The notes beneath the pieces were generated by a model. That model saw only the letters and a program-made list of their open reading frames with translations. It was not told the origin of the DNA and did not search any database. This document shows positions 35,210 to 43,314 of a stretch of DNA of 64,000 bases, in pieces (position 1 is the first letter of the stretch; every line of letters begins with the position of its first letter). The stretch is taken from positions 78,638-142,637 of the forward strand of contig CAVXQP010000024.1 in NCBI GenBank assembly GCA_963763955.1. The letters are read 5' to 3'. The position numbers and the translations under genes are program-made. This stretch comes from DASUPK01 sp963763955 (GTDB lineage: Bacteria; Actinomycetota; Thermoleophilia; Solirubrobacterales; 70-9).

Positions 35210-35883
35210 ACCGCGGCGGCCTCCCTCGCCGCCACCGCGGACAGCCAGTCCCCGAACGCCTCGGTGCCCTCCCCGGTCCGCGCGCTGCACTCGATCACCT
35301 CGGCGCCGGGATTCACTGACTCGAGGTTGTGCCGCAGCTTCTCCAGGTCGTACTCCAAATGTGGCAGCAGATCGATCTTGTTGACCACCACCAGCTCGCA
35401 GGCCCGGAACATCAGCGGGTACTTGAGCGGCTTGTCCTCGCCTTCAGCGACGGAGCAGATCATCGCCCGGGCGTCCTCCCCCACACGGAACTCCGCGGGG
35501 CAGACCAGGTTGCCCACGTTCTCGATCACGAGCAGATCGATGTCGTCGAGCTCGAAGCCCGGCAGCGCCGAGCGCACCATGTTCGCGTCGAGGTGGCACT
35601 CACCGCCGAATCCGGCGTCGGTGTTGAGCTGCACCACCGGGACGTGCAGATGGGCTATCCGGTCGGCGTCCATCGACCCCTGGACGTCGCCCTCGAGCAC
35701 GCCGACGCGCGCGTCGAGGGCCGGGATCGCCGCCTCCAGCAGCGTCGTCTTCCCCGCCCCCGGGGCCGACATCAGGTTGACCACCCGCACGCCGGCGTGA
35801 TCGAAGTCGTGCCGGTTCGCCTCCGCGATCGTCGTGTTGGCGTCCAGCGCGTCCTCTGCGACCTTCACCTTGGTGCGATGCAT
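35206..35883 (-). CDS. hypB: Nickel-incorporation GTPase HypB
   Basis: 225 residues of the SIMIBI GTPase family: P-loop SAPGAGKTTLLE, the HypB nickel/zinc Cys and His in GGECHLDANM, the switch region IENVGNLVCPAEF and NKIDLLP. It delivers Ni to the large subunit together with HypA. No His-rich N-terminal stretch or CXXCGC motif is present, so the nickel store may be elsewhere. It overlaps hypA by 19 bp. Confidence 0.95.
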   Translation of the reverse strand: MHRTKVKVAEDALDANTTIAEANRHDFDHAGVRVVNLMSAPGAGKTTLLEAAIPALDARVGVLEGDVQGSMDADRIAHLHVPVVQLNTDAGFGGECHLDANMVRSALPGFELDDIDLLVIENVGNLVCPAEFRVGEDARAMICSVAEGEDKPLKYPLMFRACELVVVNKIDLLPHLEYDLEKLRHNLESVNPGAEVIECSARTGEGTEAFGDWLSAVAAREAAAV

Positions 35884-36245
35884 CCCGCCTCCTCCTGATC
35901 GATTTCAGTCTCCTCGGTCACCTCGATCGAGTCGACCTCGAACTCGGTGCCGGCGACGACCTCGACCTCCGTATCGGCGCACGAGCGGCAGCGGAAGTCG
36001 GGCTCGTAGAGCTCCCACTCCTCGCCGCATGAGCGACAGCGCACGCGCGCCTCGATGATCTCCTGCTCCAGGGTCGCGCCCTGGCAGACCGTGTCTCGCG
36101 AGCAGATCCCGAAGTAGAACTCGAGGGATTGCGGGACAACCTGGCGGAGCGTGCCGATGCGCATATCAACCGAGGTGACGCGCCGGCCCTCGGCGTGCTT
36201 CACGACGGTCTCGACTATCCCGGTAGCCAGTGAGAGCTCGTGCAT
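35865..36245 (-). CDS. hypA: Nickel metallochaperone HypA
   Basis: 126 residues. N-terminal MHELSLATG with the nickel-binding His2, zinc-binding CRSCGEEW and CRSCADTEVEV, and a longer-than-usual acidic C-terminus. It passes nickel with HypB to the apo-hydrogenase. It starts 2 bp after the maturation protease stop. Confidence 0.94.
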   Translation of the reverse strand: MHELSLATGIVETVVKHAEGRRVTSVDMRIGTLRQVVPQSLEFYFGICSRDTVCQGATLEQEIIEARVRCRSCGEEWELYEPDFRCRSCADTEVEVVAGTEFEVDSIEVTEETEIDQEEAGCIAPR

Positions 36246-36247
36246 GA

Positions 36248-36817
36248 CTAGCCCTCATAGGCCGCGTCGGACTGCAGCTTGTTGAGTTGGTCCAGCACCA
36301 CGGCCGCGGCGCGGTCGACGGCGCCCCTGACCGGCTCGGAGAGCTCGAGGGCGACGGTGTCGACGTCGGCGGGCTCACAGCCCACGACGACCACCTTGCC
36401 CGGCCAGCCGTGCACCGACTTGACGAAGCGCAGGACGGTCCCCGGATCCATGCCGTGCGGGCTGATCGCCTCGCCATCCTCGATCGGCTTGAAATCGGCG
36501 GGATCCGGCTCGATCACGTAGACGTCCCCCGGCTCCCCGCCCTGCCGGCTCACGTCGACCAGGACCATCGCGTGATAGCCGCGCATCACTTCGTAGGCGA
36601 GGTCGAGGCCGCCCGAACCGAAGTCCTGGACCTGCACGCCGGGAGGCACTCCCATCTCGAGCAGGCGGGTGACGACGTGGCCGCCAAACCCATCGTCGCC
36701 GAGCCAGGCGTTGCCGACCCCGGCGACGAGGATCTGCTTCTCCATCTCCGGGAGCTCCGGCTCCGTGAGACTCGCCACGTCGGGCATCTCGGGGAGATTT
36801 TCCTTCTGCCCGCTCAT
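36248..36817 (-). CDS. Hydrogenase maturation endopeptidase (HyaD/HybD family)
   Basis: 189 residues; the family core begins at MEKQILVAGVGNAWLGDDGFG, so the first 25 residues may be an extension or the true start may be internal. In HybD the nickel-sensing residues are Glu16, Asp62 and His93; here the first is Asp in the GDDGFG motif, followed by VLVDVSRQ and SPHGMDPG. It would cut the C-terminal tail of HhyL after DPCLPCGVH once nickel is inserted. ATG 36817 overlaps the preceding stop. Confidence 0.9.
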   Translation of the reverse strand: MSGQKENLPEMPDVASLTEPELPEMEKQILVAGVGNAWLGDDGFGGHVVTRLLEMGVPPGVQVQDFGSGGLDLAYEVMRGYHAMVLVDVSRQGGEPGDVYVIEPDPADFKPIEDGEAISPHGMDPGTVLRFVKSVHGWPGKVVVVGCEPADVDTVALELSEPVRGAVDRAAAVVLDQLNKLQSDAAYEG

Positions 36818-38010
36818 CTCGACACCGGCTCGACCTCGTCGGCGAAGAAGAACAGGAATCGTCCCGTCTCGCGCAGCAGGTCCTGGCCGGGATCGTCGTC
36901 CACCGTGACCCCCAGGTAGACGCGCTCGTCGTAGCCGCGGTAGATGCGCTCGACGGTCGCTGTGCGGCCGTGGAGGATCTTGTCGTAGACGTCGCCCTCC
37001 GTCCCGGGACGCAGGACGATCTTGTCACCGAGCCTGACGGTCGTCCCCGCAGCGGCGATCTCCCTCTCCCCCTGGATCTCGTCGAGTCCGGGCGGTGGCG
37101 AGGGCGGGCGGCCATTGGATTCCCCCCGCTGCTCCTCCCCGGGCTCGGTGTAGGTGAGGCGACCGTGAAGGCCCATGATCTCCTCGCCGGTGGTCGACTC
37201 GGCCCGCTCGATCATCTCCCGGACGGCCGGATCCTGCCCGGCGATCTGCTCGCGCTCGTCGTCGGAGAGGGCGTGGACGTGGAGCAACAGCGCCTCCTCG
37301 ATCTCCGTGTTGTCGAAGAGGTTGCCGAGGCTCTCCGGGGCCAGCTCGGGGTGGTCCGGCAGCACGATCGCCGCTCCGAGAACCGCCCTGTCCTCCTCGC
37401 CCAGCAGCACGGGAAAGGTGTTGACGGGCCGGCTGGCGAGCGACGCCTCCCCCTCCGGCCCCTCCCGCTCGAGCGGGGAGACGAAGCGTCCGCCCTCGAC
37501 CTCGAGCAGCGGGTGGGTGGAGATCAGGCTGTGGCGAAGGGCCTCGCCGCGGGAGACCTCGGTCGGGTCCCATGAGATCGCGGTCTCGTTGTGGACGCAG
37601 AGGCGGACCCTGGCGAGCGTCGGCGAGAGCGGCTCGGCCCGCATCGCGACGCGACCGCCGAGCTCGCCGCCGTCGTCGAGCTGGAAGCCGAAGGTCTCGC
37701 GAATCGGCTCCCTGGCCAGCTCTGCGAGGGTCACCGGGCCGAGCTCGAGCGAGCGCTCGGCAGCCTCGTACCTCTCGCCAGTGGCCTGGAGGAACAGAGC
37801 TGTTCCGCTGAGCAGCGCGTCCGGCCCCCCCTGGAGAACCGCCTCGAGGCGAAGCATCGAGAACGCGGCCGGCTGCGCTTCCGCGTAGTCCGGCGGGTAG
37901 ACGATCCCGAAGGGCGTCGGCGTCGCGTTCTTCACGCCCGGGGTGTATGGATAGAGGGCGTAGCCCTCGTAGAGCAGGGAGCGGACCAGCTCCTCGATGG
38001 CCCTATTCAT
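36814..38010 (-). CDS. Uncharacterised hydrogenase-operon protein, 398 aa
   Basis: From ATG 38010 (MNRAIEELVRSLLYEGYALYPYTPG). Several domains seem present: an N-terminal part with PFGIVYPPDYAEAQ, a central acidic part with the stretch REQIAGQDPAVREMIERAE, and a C-terminal domain (VRLGDKIVLRPGTEGDVYD; RIYRGYDERVYLGVTVDDDPG) like a small beta-barrel. No signal or membrane segment. It overlaps both neighbours (8 bp and 4 bp) and is embedded between DUF6084 and the maturation protease. I know of no function; it probably serves assembly or electron transfer of the hydrogenase. Confidence 0.78.
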   Translation of the reverse strand: MNRAIEELVRSLLYEGYALYPYTPGVKNATPTPFGIVYPPDYAEAQPAAFSMLRLEAVLQGGPDALLSGTALFLQATGERYEAAERSLELGPVTLAELAREPIRETFGFQLDDGGELGGRVAMRAEPLSPTLARVRLCVHNETAISWDPTEVSRGEALRHSLISTHPLLEVEGGRFVSPLEREGPEGEASLASRPVNTFPVLLGEEDRAVLGAAIVLPDHPELAPESLGNLFDNTEIEEALLLHVHALSDDEREQIAGQDPAVREMIERAESTTGEEIMGLHGRLTYTEPGEEQRGESNGRPPSPPPGLDEIQGEREIAAAGTTVRLGDKIVLRPGTEGDVYDKILHGRTATVERIYRGYDERVYLGVTVDDDPGQDLLRETGRFLFFFADEVEPVSR

Positions 38011-38758
38011 CGAAGCTCTCCCTGGCGAGCAGCTCCGTGACCGCGGCGTCGAATGTAGGCGCCCCCAGCCTCGCCTTGAGCCTCTGCAGCGCATCAAGAG
38101 TGTCCCGGTGGACGGGCACCCAACCGCGGTATGGGTAGTAGGAGTCGATCATCTCTTTCCAGACCGAGACCGGCATCGCGAACTCAGCCGTCGTGTCCCA
38201 GGGCATCTGCACGATCTGCAGCCGACCGCCCTCGGCCGCGTAGTAGACGCCGCCGTTGAAGTGGAACGCGAGCGGTATCTCGCCACCGTTCACCGAGTGG
38301 AAGTACTTCGCCGCCGCGAGCTCGACGTCGTAGTTGCAGAGCACCTCGATCTGCGTGCTGGTGGCCCCGGTGAACGCGGGGAGCAGCAGGCTCTCGCTCG
38401 TCCAGTGCATTCGCTGCGCCGTCGTGCTCCAGCGATGCGGATCTCCGAAGAGCTCTGTGAGCTTCGCGCGCTCGCCTGCACCGTAGCTGCGCTTCGCCGG
38501 CTCGATCTGGATCTGAACGCTGAGCCCGGCCATGAAGATCTCGCGGCCCGACGGGTCGTCGACGCTGAGGGTGAAGGCGAGCGTGGGAGCGGCGGCGTGA
38601 GGGATCGCCTCGACGCCTGTGACCGCGAGCTGCAGCCCTGGCTCGCCTGGGCGCCTCGAGGTCTCCGGCTCCCCCCGCCCCGCCGTGTCGGCTTCCACCT
38701 CCGGCGGCCGGGGATGCGGTGCTCCTCTGCTCTGAATCTCCTCGACCGGCTCTTTCAT
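38003..38758 (-). CDS. DUF6084-like protein of the hydrogenase operon
   Basis: About 251 residues from ATG 38758. A Pro/Glu-rich N-terminal linker is followed by a beta-rich domain (LAFTLSVDDPSGREIFMAGLSVQIQIEPAKRSY shortened here to its pattern) and the conserved stretches FGDPHRWSTTAQRMHWT and PVSVWKEMIDSYYPYRGWVPVHRDTL. I recall this family as DUF6084, seen mainly beside group 1h hydrogenases. Cytoplasmic, no cofactor motif seen. 4-bp overlap with DUF5947 upstream and 8-bp overlap with the 398-aa gene downstream. Confidence 0.75.
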   Translation of the reverse strand: MKEPVEEIQSRGAPHPRPPEVEADTAGRGEPETSRRPGEPGLQLAVTGVEAIPHAAAPTLAFTLSVDDPSGREIFMAGLSVQIQIEPAKRSYGAGERAKLTELFGDPHRWSTTAQRMHWTSESLLLPAFTGATSTQIEVLCNYDVELAAAKYFHSVNGGEIPLAFHFNGGVYYAAEGGRLQIVQMPWDTTAEFAMPVSVWKEMIDSYYPYRGWVPVHRDTLDALQRLKARLGAPTFDAAVTELLARESFDE

Positions 38759-39444
38759 GTCCTCTCTCCCGAGCGCTGCCTGAGGCGCTCGAAGAAGGTC
38801 GGCACGGCTCGCTCGATCGCATCCCCTCCCGAGATTCCCTCCCAGGTGACCTTGATCGCGCCGACCAGGCCGTAGCACTCGTCGATCGGCGCAATCACGT
38901 AGGCGTGCTGCTCCGACATCCGGTTGACGACCAGCGCCTCAGCGTCGGGCTCGAGCGAATCGAGCTCCGGATTGAGCGCGCGCAGATCCTCCCAGGCCTC
39001 GAGCTTGAGCTCGGACTCCGTCGCCCCAGCGGGGCTCGGGTACATCGCGACCATCCCCCCGACAGAGCTGCTGCGCATGAAGAAGGCCAGCCCGATCGGA
39101 ACCTCGAGCCTCGCCCAGAGCTCGTCGGGAAGCTCGAAGTCCTCGAGCCAGACGACCCGGCTGCCGGTCGGCCGGAGCTCGGGATCGCCCGAGCGCTGTG
39201 CCCAGCAGGTGGCGCAGGCGCAGAGGATCCGCCGGTCTCCGAGGTGCAGCATGTGCTCATGCTCGGCCGGGATCCCGACGCCGCATAGATCGCAGCGTTC
39301 CGCCGCAACACGCCCCCCGTCATCCGGCGCGCCGCTAACGTCTGGCCGAGCTGGTCCACCACGGAGGCTGCGTAGGCCGGTGATCATCTTGGTCCGCCTC
39401 CGGGCCGCCACCGCGTCCTCGATGGCTCGTCCGTTCCCGCTCAT
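38755..39444 (-). CDS. DUF5947-like protein with two CxxC motifs
   Basis: 229 residues. Two Cys pairs, CDLCG and CATC (preceded by LCA), form a probable zinc or Fe-S site near residues 51-82. The rest has GLAFFMRSSSVGGMVAMYPSP and VIAPIDECYGLVGAIKVTWEG. I recall it as DUF5947, confined to hydrogenase clusters. The Cys set could bind metal for electron transfer or assembly. Overlaps the NifU-like gene and DUF6084 by 4 bp each. Confidence 0.75.
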   Translation of the reverse strand: MSGNGRAIEDAVAARRRTKMITGLRSLRGGPARPDVSGAPDDGGRVAAERCDLCGVGIPAEHEHMLHLGDRRILCACATCWAQRSGDPELRPTGSRVVWLEDFELPDELWARLEVPIGLAFFMRSSSVGGMVAMYPSPAGATESELKLEAWEDLRALNPELDSLEPDAEALVVNRMSEQHAYVIAPIDECYGLVGAIKVTWEGISGGDAIERAVPTFFERLRQRSGERT

Positions 39445-40358
39445 CGCGCGAGCGCCACCCGCACCCCATCCGCCTCCGAGGCGAGCAGCGGGACCGGGCC
39501 GAGGTGGAGCTTCTCGTCGTCGAGGGAACGGCCCGCTCGCGGCAGGAAGTAGCGGCGATCACAGGTCGGGCAGGTCAGCATGCCTTCATCGAGCTTCGCG
39601 TCCGCGATCGACCCCTCGCAGCTAGGGCATGAGTCGAGGTAGGCGAGCAGCGAGCCCTCGACCTTGGCCACCACGATCGGCGTGCCATCGACCTCGATCC
39701 TGGTCAGCTCGTCCTCCGCCAGGCCGTCCACCTGGCCGTTCAGGTCGCGCCATCCCGAAGCGCCTGCGGGAGCCGGGATGCCCGCCGAGCCGTTCGACCC
39801 GCCGGCCTGCACCACAGGCAGCGGCGTGCCGGTCACCTCGACCGGATCGAGCAGGTCCTGCTCGATCCCCTCGACCTCGATGCCGAGCAGGTCGGGAGCC
39901 GCCTCCTCCAGCGCCGTCTTGATCGCCAGCTCCAGGGTGGACGAAGAGGCTGGGCAGCCGTCGCAGCTTCCCTCGAGGCGAAGCCGGACGACGCCGTCCT
40001 CGAGCGAAACCAGCTCCACGTTGCCGCCGTGCGACTCCATGTACGGACGGACGTCGTCGAGTGCTTCGGTGACCCGCTCCTCGATCGGGACCGGATAGAG
40101 GTCGTGAATCAAAAGCAGGCTCGCGACCACCCCGTCGTCGACGAGCTGCTGCTTGACCTCGCCCGCGCTCTCGTCCTCATTGAGGATCTCGACGATCCTG
40201 GTCAGGCCCAGCCCGTACATGTCGATCACAGCGGACATCAGGTCCTCCGCGGCTCGGCGGGCCGCTGGATCCGGAAGATCCTCGACCCGCGCGGTCAGCT
40301 CCTCCACCCTCTGGATGAGGGCCTCGGGGCTGACCGCTTCGGGTCTCTCGGCGGACAT
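39441..40358 (-). CDS. NifU-like/four-cysteine Rieske-fold fusion (HhyE-like)
   Basis: 305 residues. An N-terminal helical part is followed by a NifU C-terminal domain (MESHGGNVELVSLEDGVVRLRLEGSC pattern, with the Fe-S pair in CDGCPAS), then a linker and a C-terminal domain laid out like a Rieske protein. In that domain the Rieske CxH...CxxH is replaced by CPSC...CPTC (18 residues apart). It may carry electrons from the hydrogenase or deliver Fe-S clusters. It lies 21 bp after hhyL. The Rieske-like reading is inferred from the position of the motifs (VEGSLLAYLDSCPSC, LTCPTCDRRYF). Confidence 0.8.
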   Translation of the reverse strand: MSAERPEAVSPEALIQRVEELTARVEDLPDPAARRAAEDLMSAVIDMYGLGLTRIVEILNEDESAGEVKQQLVDDGVVASLLLIHDLYPVPIEERVTEALDDVRPYMESHGGNVELVSLEDGVVRLRLEGSCDGCPASSSTLELAIKTALEEAAPDLLGIEVEGIEQDLLDPVEVTGTPLPVVQAGGSNGSAGIPAPAGASGWRDLNGQVDGLAEDELTRIEVDGTPIVVAKVEGSLLAYLDSCPSCEGSIADAKLDEGMLTCPTCDRRYFLPRAGRSLDDEKLHLGPVPLLASEADGVRVALAR

Positions 40359-40379
40359 TCCTCGGCCTCCGTCGCCGGG

Positions 40380-42164
40380 CTACGACAGGCCGGTCGGCGT
40401 ATGGGTGACCTTTCGGACCTGACCCCCCCGCTGGTCGTACATGTGGACGCCGCACGGCAGGCACGGGTCGAAGCTCCGCACCGCCCGCATGATGTCCACG
40501 CCCTTGAACTTCTCCGGGCCGTTCTCCTCGAAGATCGGCGTGTTCTGCACCGCATCCTCGTAGGGGCCGGGAGTCCCATGGGTGTCGCGCGGGTTGCTGT
40601 TCCATGGAGTTGGCGGGTACGGCTGGTAGTTCGCCACCTTGCCGTCCCGGATCACCATGTGGTGCGAGAGCACTCCCCGGGCCGCCTCGCAGAACCCGAC
40701 CGAGATCGCCTCCTGCGGGACCTTGAAGTCGTTCCACGACTTCGTCCGGCCAGCCCGGACCTCGGCCAGCGCCCGCTCCAGATTGTGGAGCGCGATCAGC
40801 GCCGAGAACGCCTCGTGATACGTCCGCGCCCGATCACGCTCGATCGCGTTGGACTTCTCCGGGATCTTCCACTCGAGCTCCATCTCGGGCTTCGAGGCGG
40901 TTCTCGGCAGGACCATCTTGATGCTCTCGCCGGTGGCCTTCGCGTAGCCGAAGTCCACCAGGCCGGCCTTCGCCGTCACCCACGAGCGCGCGAACGGCCC
41001 GCCGCCGGTGTCGCAGGCGACGTAGGTGTCGTTGCGCTCGTCGTAGATCCGCGGCGAAGCGACCCAGCTGTACTTGTCCTGCCAGTCGCGCTTCTGCGGC
41101 TTCGGCAGGGTCACCTTGTTCCACGGATGGCGCTTGTCCACCGGGTTCCCCAGCGGATCCTGGGTGACGAACGTCTCCTCGTTCGTCCAGTCGTCGAAGT
41201 ACGAGCTGCCCAGCAGGATCCGGATCATCAGGTTGATCTCGACCAGGTCGGTCGTGATCAGCTCGCCCTTCAGCACGACGCCGGGGGTGATGTAGCGCTT
41301 CCGCCCCCATTCGGCCATGTTCCGATAGTCGTAGTCGACGTAGTCGGGGTCGTCGAAGTAGCCCCAACAGACGAGATCCGTGTCGCGATATCCGACCATG
41401 TCGTACCCCGGCAACTCCTGCAGGAAGAAGTCGTAGAGGTCGTCGTGCATCGGCACGGCCCGCTTGACGTAGTCGATGTACCGCATCAGCCGCACGTAGT
41501 AGTCCGTGCAGGTCTGGTGCGTGATGTCGACCGACACGCCGCCCGGCATGATCGTCGACGGGTGGGTGTGGCGGCCGCCGAACAGGCAGTACATCTCGCG
41601 CGTGTAGCGCGCCACCTGCAGGGTCTCCAGGTAGAAGTCGCCGGTGAACGGGTTGAGCGCCCGCATGATGTCGGCGATCGTCTTGTAGCCGTGGACGTCC
41701 TGGCCGGGCGCCGCTGTCGACTCGGCCTTCTGGAGCAGCGACGGGTTCGTCTCCTTCACCATCTGCTCGCAGAAGTCCACGTTCGCCATGCAGTCGTTGA
41801 AGATCGCGTGGTCGAACATGTAGTCCGCGGTCTCGGCGAGGTTGTAGCCGAGGTCACCCAGCGCGGGCGGCTTCACGCCATAGGCCATGTTCTGGTTGAG
41901 GCACGACGTGGTGCAGTGGTTGTCGCCGCAGATGCCGCAGATGCGGCTGGTGATGAAGTGCGTGTCCCGCGGGTCGATCCCCTTCATGAAGATGTCGAAC
42001 CCCCGGAAGATCATCGAGGTCGACCACGCCTTCTCGACCTTCTTGGCGTCGAAGTCGATCTCCGTATGAATGCCCAGTGACCCCACGATCCGCGTGATCG
42101 GGTCCCAGGACATCTCCTTGACGGCGACCTTCTTCGATGTCGTCGGAGTCTCTGTCGTTGCCAT
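40380..42164 (-). CDS. hhyL: Group 1h-like [NiFe] hydrogenase large subunit
   Basis: 594 residues. Oxidises H2 at a NiFe(CN)2CO site. The four nickel-binding Cys lie in L1 RICGICGDNH (residues 74-83) and L2 DPCLPCGVH (566-574). A 20-residue tail after His574 would be removed by the maturation protease encoded in the operon. Overall sequence (WDPITRIVGSLGIHTEIDF; PYDEYP-type loops absent) matches the actinobacterial-type enzymes that consume trace atmospheric H2. Forms a heterodimer with HhyS encoded 36 bp upstream. Confidence 0.95.
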   Translation of the reverse strand: MATTETPTTSKKVAVKEMSWDPITRIVGSLGIHTEIDFDAKKVEKAWSTSMIFRGFDIFMKGIDPRDTHFITSRICGICGDNHCTTSCLNQNMAYGVKPPALGDLGYNLAETADYMFDHAIFNDCMANVDFCEQMVKETNPSLLQKAESTAAPGQDVHGYKTIADIMRALNPFTGDFYLETLQVARYTREMYCLFGGRHTHPSTIMPGGVSVDITHQTCTDYYVRLMRYIDYVKRAVPMHDDLYDFFLQELPGYDMVGYRDTDLVCWGYFDDPDYVDYDYRNMAEWGRKRYITPGVVLKGELITTDLVEINLMIRILLGSSYFDDWTNEETFVTQDPLGNPVDKRHPWNKVTLPKPQKRDWQDKYSWVASPRIYDERNDTYVACDTGGGPFARSWVTAKAGLVDFGYAKATGESIKMVLPRTASKPEMELEWKIPEKSNAIERDRARTYHEAFSALIALHNLERALAEVRAGRTKSWNDFKVPQEAISVGFCEAARGVLSHHMVIRDGKVANYQPYPPTPWNSNPRDTHGTPGPYEDAVQNTPIFEENGPEKFKGVDIMRAVRSFDPCLPCGVHMYDQRGGQVRKVTHTPTGLS

Positions 42165-42200
42165 GTTCTTCTCTCTCCTCTGCTCGAAGGTGGTCGTCGT

Positions 42201-43289
42201 CTAGGACCCGGGCGGGGAGTAGCCCGCGGACCGGGACTTGTATCCAGTGGTCAGCTGATTTCCCGGCCGGCGCCACTCGGGCTCCACGTCGAACTTCTTG
42301 CGGATGTTCCGTTTCCGTAATCCGCGCACGATCGGACCGATCGTGAACTTCTCGAAGCTCGAGGCCACGCCGCCCCACCGGTCCTCGTCCATGAAGGGCA
42401 TGTACTTGTCGGGGAAGCCGGGCATCGTGCACGCCATGCAGATGCCTCCCACGTTGGGACAGCCTCCGACGCCGCTCTGCCAGCCGCGGACCGGCACATT
42501 GCACTTGACCACGGGCCCCTTGCAGCCGAGCTTCACCAGACAGCGGTGATCGGAGCCGTACTCGGTGGCGAACTCGCCCTGCTCGGAGAATCCACCACGG
42601 TTGCACGACTCGCGAACCGTGCGGCCGAACAGCCAGGTCGGCCGGTGCGCATCGTCCAGGTCGGGCACCGGGGCCCGCCCGGCGAGGTGCAGGGCCAGGT
42701 AGAGCAGGGACTCGGTGGTGTTGTCCGGCTGGACGGGGCAGCCCGGGATGTTGACCACCGGCAGCCCGGCGCTGGACTTCCAGTCCCAGCCGAGATAATC
42801 CGCCAGCCCCATGGCGCCAGTGGGGTTGTTCTTCATCGCCGGGATGCCGCCGTAGGTCGCACAGGTCCCCAGCGCGACGACCGCCGCGGCCTTCGGCGCG
42901 AGGCGGTCCACCCACTCGTTCGTGGTGATCGGCTGTCCGCTGTCGGGATCGTTTCCCATCGCCGCCCAGTAGCCCTCACCGCTGAGCTCCTCGTTGGGGA
43001 TCGACCCCTCGACGATGAGGACGAACGGATCGAGCTTGCCGGCCTCGGCGTCGTACCACGCCTGCATGAACTCGTCCCCGTTCTCATAGGCGAGCACCGG
43101 GTTGTGGACGATCACCTTCGGCATCCCGGGGATCGCCTGGGTGACGATGTCCTCGAGGCTCGGATCGACGGCCGAGGTCATGGCGACCGAGTCGCCATCG
43201 CAGCCCAAGCCCGTGGTCATCCAGATGACGTGGGCCTCAACTGCCTCCGTCTTCGCCTGGTCCGGTACGAACTCGACTGCGTTGGCCAT
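42201..43289 (-). CDS. hhyS: Group 1h-like [NiFe] hydrogenase small subunit
   Basis: 362 residues from ATG 43289, which has a perfect AGGAGG 4 nt upstream. It carries three Fe-S clusters. The proximal-site motif is GLGCDGDS, i.e. CxxD instead of CxxC, the Asp ligand reported for the actinobacterial-type hydrogenase; other ligands are in GTCATYGG and IPGCPVQPDN. Distal Cys/His lie in SDHRCLVKLGCKGPVVKCN and GGICMACTMPG. No Tat signal precedes it, so the enzyme is probably cytosolic or bound to the inner face. The frame is open upstream only because it reads into the broken hypE. Confidence 0.95.
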   Translation of the reverse strand: MANAVEFVPDQAKTEAVEAHVIWMTTGLGCDGDSVAMTSAVDPSLEDIVTQAIPGMPKVIVHNPVLAYENGDEFMQAWYDAEAGKLDPFVLIVEGSIPNEELSGEGYWAAMGNDPDSGQPITTNEWVDRLAPKAAAVVALGTCATYGGIPAMKNNPTGAMGLADYLGWDWKSSAGLPVVNIPGCPVQPDNTTESLLYLALHLAGRAPVPDLDDAHRPTWLFGRTVRESCNRGGFSEQGEFATEYGSDHRCLVKLGCKGPVVKCNVPVRGWQSGVGGCPNVGGICMACTMPGFPDKYMPFMDEDRWGGVASSFEKFTIGPIVRGLRKRNIRKKFDVEPEWRRPGNQLTTGYKSRSAGYSPPGS

Positions 43290-43314
43290 CTTTCCTCCTA
43301 GGGGTTGTCCAGCG

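Noticed and set aside
40029..42080. A 683-aa plus-strand frame opposite hhyL
   Set aside because: Repetitive His/Arg/Val-rich shadow of the hydrogenase large subunit.
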